This document shows positions 59,896 to 64,000 of a stretch of DNA of 64,000 nt, in pieces. The first letter of the stretch is position 1, and each line of letters starts with the position of its first letter. The translations under genes were made by a program, and so were the position numbers. Source of the DNA: Clostridiaceae bacterium (GTDB taxonomy: Bacteria > Bacillota > Clostridia > Peptostreptococcales > Natronincolaceae); assembly GCA_018432235.1 (NCBI GenBank), contig JAHDLO010000021.1, positions 1 through 64,000 of the forward strand, read 5' to 3'. Below the pieces are notes generated by a model. The model did not search any database and had not been told where the DNA came from. It saw nothing but the letters and a program-made list of their open reading frames with translations.

Positions 59896-61491
59896 TTACA
59901 TATACGCCCTTGCCTTCATTTCTATTTCCTTCAAGAGCTTATATTCAATAGAATCCACCAACGCAATCCAGCTGGCCTGGATAATATCTGTAGAAACCCC
60001 TACTGTATTCCAGACATTCACGCCATCAGAGGACTCGATAACCACTCTAACCTTTGCTGCCGTCGTATCCTTCGGGTCCACGACCCTTACCTTGTAATCA
60101 GAAAGATGAACCTCCTTAAGCACCGGATAAAATACCTCCAGGGCCTTTCTTAGAGCCTTATCTAAGGCATTCACCGGACCATTGCCCTCGGCTACGGTGA
60201 TTTCCTCTATGCCATCCACCCTGATCTTCACCAAAGCAGAGGAGCTATCCCCGGTTTTAGAGGGTTGCTCTCCCATGATCTTATAATGCACCAGCTCAAA
60301 AAAGGGCTTGTATTTTCCCAGCAGCTTTCTTATTAAAAGCTCGAAGGTGCTTTCGGCTCCCTCAAATTGATAGCCCTGATGCTCCAGCTCCTTCAGCTTA
60401 TCTATGATTTCCTGAGTCACCTTCGAATCCTTATTAATCTGAGGATTTATCTTCTGTATTTTACCCAATATCGTGGTTTTCCCCGAAACCTCCGACATCA
60501 AAAATCGTCTTTGATTTCCCACCCTCGTGGGATTAATATGCTCAAAGGAATGACTTAGCTTAATGACACCGTCGATATGCATGCCGCCCTTATGGGCAAA
60601 GGCACTGTTACCAATATATGGCTCCCTTTCGTTCATGTTGATATTGGAAATATCGGCAACCTTACGGGCGGTGGCGGTTAAATTCACCAGCTGCTCCTCC
60701 AATATGCATTGATAATCTCTTTTCACCTGTAGGTTTGCAATCACAGTGCTGAGATTGACATTACCGCAGCGTTCACCAAAGCCGATATAGGTTCCCTGAA
60801 CCTGGGTAGCCCCAGCAGAAACTGCCATTATGCTATTTGCCACCGCCATGCCGCAATCATTATGGCAGTGAATGCCTACCGGCACCTTAAATCCAGCGGA
60901 AACCTGTTGGGTTATCTCATAGACCTCCTCTGGGAATGCACCACCGTTGGTTTCACAGAGTACCAGCCAATCAGCCCCCCCTTCTTCCGCTGCCTTGAGG
61001 GCCTTCATTGCATATTCTGGATTGGACTTATAGCCGTCGAAGAAATGCTCTGCATCATAAATAACCTCCTTGCCCTTGCTTTTTAAATAGGCAATTGTCT
61101 CCTTTATCATGGCGAGATTTTCTTCTAGGGTGGTCTTTATGATATCTGTCACATGTAGGTCCCAGCTTTTACCGAAGATGGCAATGGAAGGAGTGTCGGC
61201 CTGAAGCAGAGACTGAATATTACTGTCCTCCTCTGCTCTTATTCCCGGTCTTCTGGTGCTGCCAAAGGCAGTTAGCCTTGCATGCTTCAGCTTCAGCTCT
61301 TTAACCCTTTGAAAGAACTCTAAGTCCTTGGGATTTGAACCGGGATTCCCGGCCTCGATGTAGCTGATCCCTAAAGCATCCAGAGCAGTAACGATTCTAA
61401 TTTTATCCTCCACCGAGAAGGAGATGCCCTCCGCCTGGGCGCCATCCCTCAAGGTAGAATCAAATATCTCTATTTTCCTTCCCTTTGTCAT
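59896..61491 (-). CDS. cimA: Citramalate synthase
   Basis: A 531-residue enzyme of the LeuA/homocitrate synthase superfamily, CimA branch. It condenses pyruvate and acetyl-CoA to (R)-citramalate, the threonine-independent start of isoleucine synthesis. The start IFDSTLRDGAQAEGISFSVEDK has AQAEG where LeuA has EQSPG, the diagnostic difference. HCHNDCGMAVANS and the C-terminal regulatory domain are present. The ATG at 61491 follows GGGGTGGTGAA; the longer frame to 61584 overlaps leuA. Confidence 0.92.
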   Translation of the reverse strand: MTKGRKIEIFDSTLRDGAQAEGISFSVEDKIRIVTALDALGISYIEAGNPGSNPKDLEFFQRVKELKLKHARLTAFGSTRRPGIRAEEDSNIQSLLQADTPSIAIFGKSWDLHVTDIIKTTLEENLAMIKETIAYLKSKGKEVIYDAEHFFDGYKSNPEYAMKALKAAEEGGADWLVLCETNGGAFPEEVYEITQQVSAGFKVPVGIHCHNDCGMAVANSIMAVSAGATQVQGTYIGFGERCGNVNLSTVIANLQVKRDYQCILEEQLVNLTATARKVADISNINMNEREPYIGNSAFAHKGGMHIDGVIKLSHSFEHINPTRVGNQRRFLMSEVSGKTTILGKIQKINPQINKDSKVTQEIIDKLKELEHQGYQFEGAESTFELLIRKLLGKYKPFFELVHYKIMGEQPSKTGDSSSALVKIRVDGIEEITVAEGNGPVNALDKALRKALEVFYPVLKEVHLSDYKVRVVDPKDTTAAKVRVVIESSDGVNVWNTVGVSTDIIQASWIALVDSIEYKLLKEIEMKARAYM

Positions 61492-61504
61492 TTCACCACC
61501 CCTT

Positions 61505-63028
61505 TTATTCCTCCAGCATAGCTGCTTCACTAAACATTTTATTGATGGCATTGACATATGCCTTAATACTGGCTTCAACAACATCCGTACTCAAGCCTCT
61601 GCCGTTATATACCTCATCATTTTTCTTTATTTTTACCGTGGCCTCTCCTAGGGCATCCTCTCCCTCAGTTACCGCCTGCAGTGCGTAATCCTCCAGCACA
61701 AAGCTGTCTCCAACGATGGCCTCTATGGCCTTAAAGGCTGCATCCACTGGCCCAAAGCCCTTGGCCACCTCTTCTAGCTCTATTTCTTCCCTTTTAAGCT
61801 TTATGTTAGCGGTTGAGGTGATGACATTGCCGCAATTGATGACAAATTCCTTCAGCTGATAGATTTCCTTGATTTCAAGCTTTTTATCCGCCACCAAGGC
61901 CTCTAAATCCTTATCGTATATCACCTTTTTCTTATCCGCCAGCTCTTTAAATTCCTTGAAGACTTGATCCAGCTTTTCCTTTTCCAAATGATAACCCAAG
62001 TGCCTCAGTCTGTCCTCGAAGGCATGCCTTCCGGAATGCTTTCCCAGCACCAGCTTATTTTGGGTTAATCCAATGGACTCCGGTGTCATTATTTCATAGG
62101 TTTCCTTATTTGCCAGCATGCCATGCTGATGAATTCCTGATTCGTGGGCAAAGGCATTATCCCCCACGATGGCCTTGTTATGCTGAACCTTCATTCCCGT
62201 CACCTTGCTCACCAGCCTGCTGGCATGATATATCTGAGTTGTATCAAGGTTTAGGCCAATACCATAGACATCTCTTCTGGTCTTAAGTGCCATTGCAACC
62301 TCTTCAAGGGCTGCATTTCCTGCTCTTTCACCTATGCCGTTTATGGTAACCTCCACCTGACTTGCCCCGGCCGCTACAGCTGAAAGGGTATTGGCAACTG
62401 CCATCCCCAGGTCGTTATGACAATGGACAGATATCTCGGCTTTATCTATGTTGGGTACATTTTCTCTGATGCCCTGAATTAGTCTGAAATATTCCTCTGG
62501 TGTGGTATAGCCTACGGTATCAGGGACATTTATGACATTTGCCCCCGCCTTAATGACTGCCTCGAAGACTCTGTATAGAAACTCTGGCCTGCTTCTGGAG
62601 GCATCCTCTGCTGAGAATTCGACATCTCCACAGAATTTTTTAGCATAGGCCACCATTTTGGCAGCCTGCGCTAAAACCTCCTCCTCTGTAGCCTTCAGCT
62701 TGTATTTCATATGAATGTCGGAGGTGGCTATAAAGGTGTGAATTCTCGGGTGCTTTGCATATTTTACAGCCTCATAGGCTCTGTCTATATCCTGAGGCAA
62801 GGCCCTGGCAAGACTGGCAACAGTAGAATTTTTTACCAATCTGGCTATTTCCCTTACAGAGTTGAAATCTCCAGGAGATGCTATGGCAAAGCCGGCTTCA
62901 ATGACATCCACCTTCATTTTTTCCAGCTGCTCCGCCACCTCCAGCTTTTCCTTTAAATTCATGCTGCAGCCGGGGGATTGCTCCCCATCTCTTAGAGTTG
63001 TATCGAAAATTTTTATATTTCTCGTCAT
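61505..63028 (-). CDS. leuA: 2-isopropylmalate synthase
   Basis: A 507-residue enzyme for the first leucine-specific step. IFDTTLRDGEQSPGCSMNLKEK is the LeuA signature, then HCHNDLGMAVANTL, GIGERAGN, and the C-terminal leucine-binding regulatory domain (LKREEIELEEVAKGFGPVDAAFKAI region). The ATG follows GGGGGATT. It lies 18 bases after ilvC and 13 before cimA. Confidence 0.95.
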   Translation of the reverse strand: MTRNIKIFDTTLRDGEQSPGCSMNLKEKLEVAEQLEKMKVDVIEAGFAIASPGDFNSVREIARLVKNSTVASLARALPQDIDRAYEAVKYAKHPRIHTFIATSDIHMKYKLKATEEEVLAQAAKMVAYAKKFCGDVEFSAEDASRSRPEFLYRVFEAVIKAGANVINVPDTVGYTTPEEYFRLIQGIRENVPNIDKAEISVHCHNDLGMAVANTLSAVAAGASQVEVTINGIGERAGNAALEEVAMALKTRRDVYGIGLNLDTTQIYHASRLVSKVTGMKVQHNKAIVGDNAFAHESGIHQHGMLANKETYEIMTPESIGLTQNKLVLGKHSGRHAFEDRLRHLGYHLEKEKLDQVFKEFKELADKKKVIYDKDLEALVADKKLEIKEIYQLKEFVINCGNVITSTANIKLKREEIELEEVAKGFGPVDAAFKAIEAIVGDSFVLEDYALQAVTEGEDALGEATVKIKKNDEVYNGRGLSTDVVEASIKAYVNAINKMFSEAAMLEE

Positions 63029-63046
63029 CGGAATCCCCCAAATTTA

Positions 63047-64000
63047 TTATTTTTTGGCCCAACTCATCATCTCACGAAGCTTTTTGCCAACAACCTCCAC
63101 CGGATGATTTTGCTCCATTCTTCTCTTTGCATTAAACATTGGTCTATTTGCTTTATTCTCTAAAATCCAGCTCTTTGCAAAGGTGCCATCCTGAACCTCC
63201 TGCAGAACCTTCTTCATTTCCTTCTTCGTATCCTCGGTGATTATCCTCTTTCCGATGGCATAATCCCCATATTCAGCTGTGTCGCTTATAGAGTATCTCA
63301 TGTAGCTTAAGCCACCCTGATTAATCATATCAACGATTAGCTTCATTTCATGTACACATTCAAAATATGCACTTTCGGGATCGTAGCCTGCCTCCACCAA
63401 TACCTCAAAGCCTGCCTTGATTAATTCGGAAACACCACCGCAAAGGACTGCCTGCTCACCAAATAAATCTGTTTCGGTTTCTTCCTTAAAGGTGGTTTGC
63501 AATACACCTGCTCTTGATCCACCGATTCCCGCGGCATATGCCAATGCAACCTCAAGGGTGTCGCCGTTTACATCCTGATGCACCGATACCAGACAAGGTA
63601 CGCCTTTACCCTCCTGGTACTGGCTTCTAACAGTGTGTCCAGGACCCTTTGGTGCCACCATAAAAACGTTGACATCCTTTGGGGGTACGATTTGACCATA
63701 ATGGATATTAAAGCCATGGGCAAACATTAAGTATTTTCCAGCTGTTAACCCCGCTTTTATACTCTCCTCATAAAGCTGAACCTGCTTCTCGTCATTTACT
63801 AAAATCACTACGATATCCGCTGCTGCAGCTGCTTCTTTAGCAGTAGTCACCTTCAGGCCCGCCTCCTCAGCCTTAGCCCAGGATTTGCTTCCCTCATAAA
63901 GACCTACAACCACATCGACACCTGATTCATGCAGGTTCAATGCATGGGCATGGCCCTGACTGCCATAGCCTATAACCGCTACCTTTTTTCCCTTTAAAAG
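63047..64000 (-). CDS. ilvC: Ketol-acid reductoisomerase, 5' end outside window
   Basis: The visible 317 residues begin within the NADPH-binding loop ([17 protein letters not shown]) and include [38 protein letters not shown] and the metal-binding glutamates, ending in the usual class I C-terminus. About 15-20 N-terminal residues lie past 64000. It performs the second step of valine, leucine and isoleucine synthesis and is the first visible gene of the operon; its leader, where a T-box might be expected, is not in the window. Confidence 0.93.
   Translation of the reverse strand, partial: LLKGKKVAVIGYGSQGHAHALNLHESGVDVVVGLYEGSKSWAKAEEAGLKVTTAKEAAAAADIVVILVNDEKQVQLYEESIKAGLTAGKYLMFAHGFNIHYGQIVPPKDVNVFMVAPKGPGHTVRSQYQEGKGVPCLVSVHQDVNGDTLEVALAYAAGIGGSRAGVLQTTFKEETETDLFGEQAVLCGGVSELIKAGFEVLVEAGYDPESAYFECVHEMKLIVDMINQGGLSYMRYSISDTAEYGDYAIGKRIITEDTKKEMKKVLQEVQDGTFAKSWILENKANRPMFNAKRRMEQNHPVEVVGKKLREMMSWAKK

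Overview
The window looks like chromosome of an anaerobic, spore-forming, low-GC Firmicute of class Clostridia. The evidence is [FeFe]-hydrogenase maturases HydE, HydF and HydG, an indolepyruvate:ferredoxin oxidoreductase, a SleB-type spore-cortex hydrolase, SAM-I and c-di-AMP (ydaO) riboswitches, strong AGGAGG ribosome sites and frequent GTG/TTG starts. A relative of Alkaliphilus or Natronincola would fit the sodium/proton antiporter cluster, but genus cannot be settled from sequence alone. No rRNA, tRNA, CRISPR array, phage or intact transposase gene was recognised. What is mobile or repetitive is small: one IS630-like MITE and several families of palindromic or dispersed repeats.

Layout. 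1-3.4 kb (+): a hairpin-rich repeat, a 54-residue acidic peptide gene, a membrane acyltransferase and hydF. 3.5-11.9 kb (-): a ten-gene Mrp/Mbh-type antiporter operon with three large antiporter-like subunits and a split MrpA C-terminus; an unassigned pseudoknotted RNA lies between mrpD and the two extra subunits. 12.2-13.2 kb (-): three small membrane proteins of unknown function, two of them paralogues. 13.6-17 kb (-): hydG-hydE (HydE carries an extra DUF3343-like domain) and msrB. 17.2-19.7 kb (+): a LiaFSR-like cell-envelope stress system. 19.7-24.8 kb: polysaccharide deacetylase, small membrane protein, iorAB and a CAP-domain lipoprotein. 25-30 kb: ilvE with a long 5' leader, a TtcA-like PP-loop enzyme, rsgA and a winged-helix/ferredoxin protein. 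30-38 kb (-): two hybrid histidine kinases, a DEAD-box helicase and a GGDEF/HD-GYP protein. 37.8-43.6 kb: a GH3-family enzyme with a membrane methyltransferase, a riboswitch-controlled cortex hydrolase, a GGDEF protein, a small basic protein and MgtC. 43.8-47 kb (-): glpP, a DUF454 gene behind a Fur-type box, and a two-gene permease.

47.2-52.6 kb (-) is a methionine regulon: SAM-I riboswitch and terminator, metN, metI, an aminotransferase, metQ and a LarA-type nickel-pincer racemase. 53.3-64 kb (-) is a branched-chain amino acid operon read as ilvC-leuA-cimA-leuC-leuD-leuB-ilvD-ilvB; citramalate synthase offers a threonine-independent route to isoleucine. ilvC runs off the window, and no acetolactate synthase small subunit is visible.

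The most interesting unexplained signal is a three-copy family of long imperfect palindromes (25.0, 53.1 and 59.6 kb). The copies share two conserved boxes but have inner and outer stems of different sequence that still pair, and all three have the same orientation relative to surrounding transcription. This is the pattern of a structured RNA. One copy was split by a 161-bp MITE at a TA, and removing the MITE restores the family sequence. All three copies lie beside branched-chain amino acid genes. Other leads are the pseudoknot in the antiporter operon, the LarA-aminotransferase-methionine transporter operon, the paralogous small membrane pair and the GH3-methyltransferase pair.
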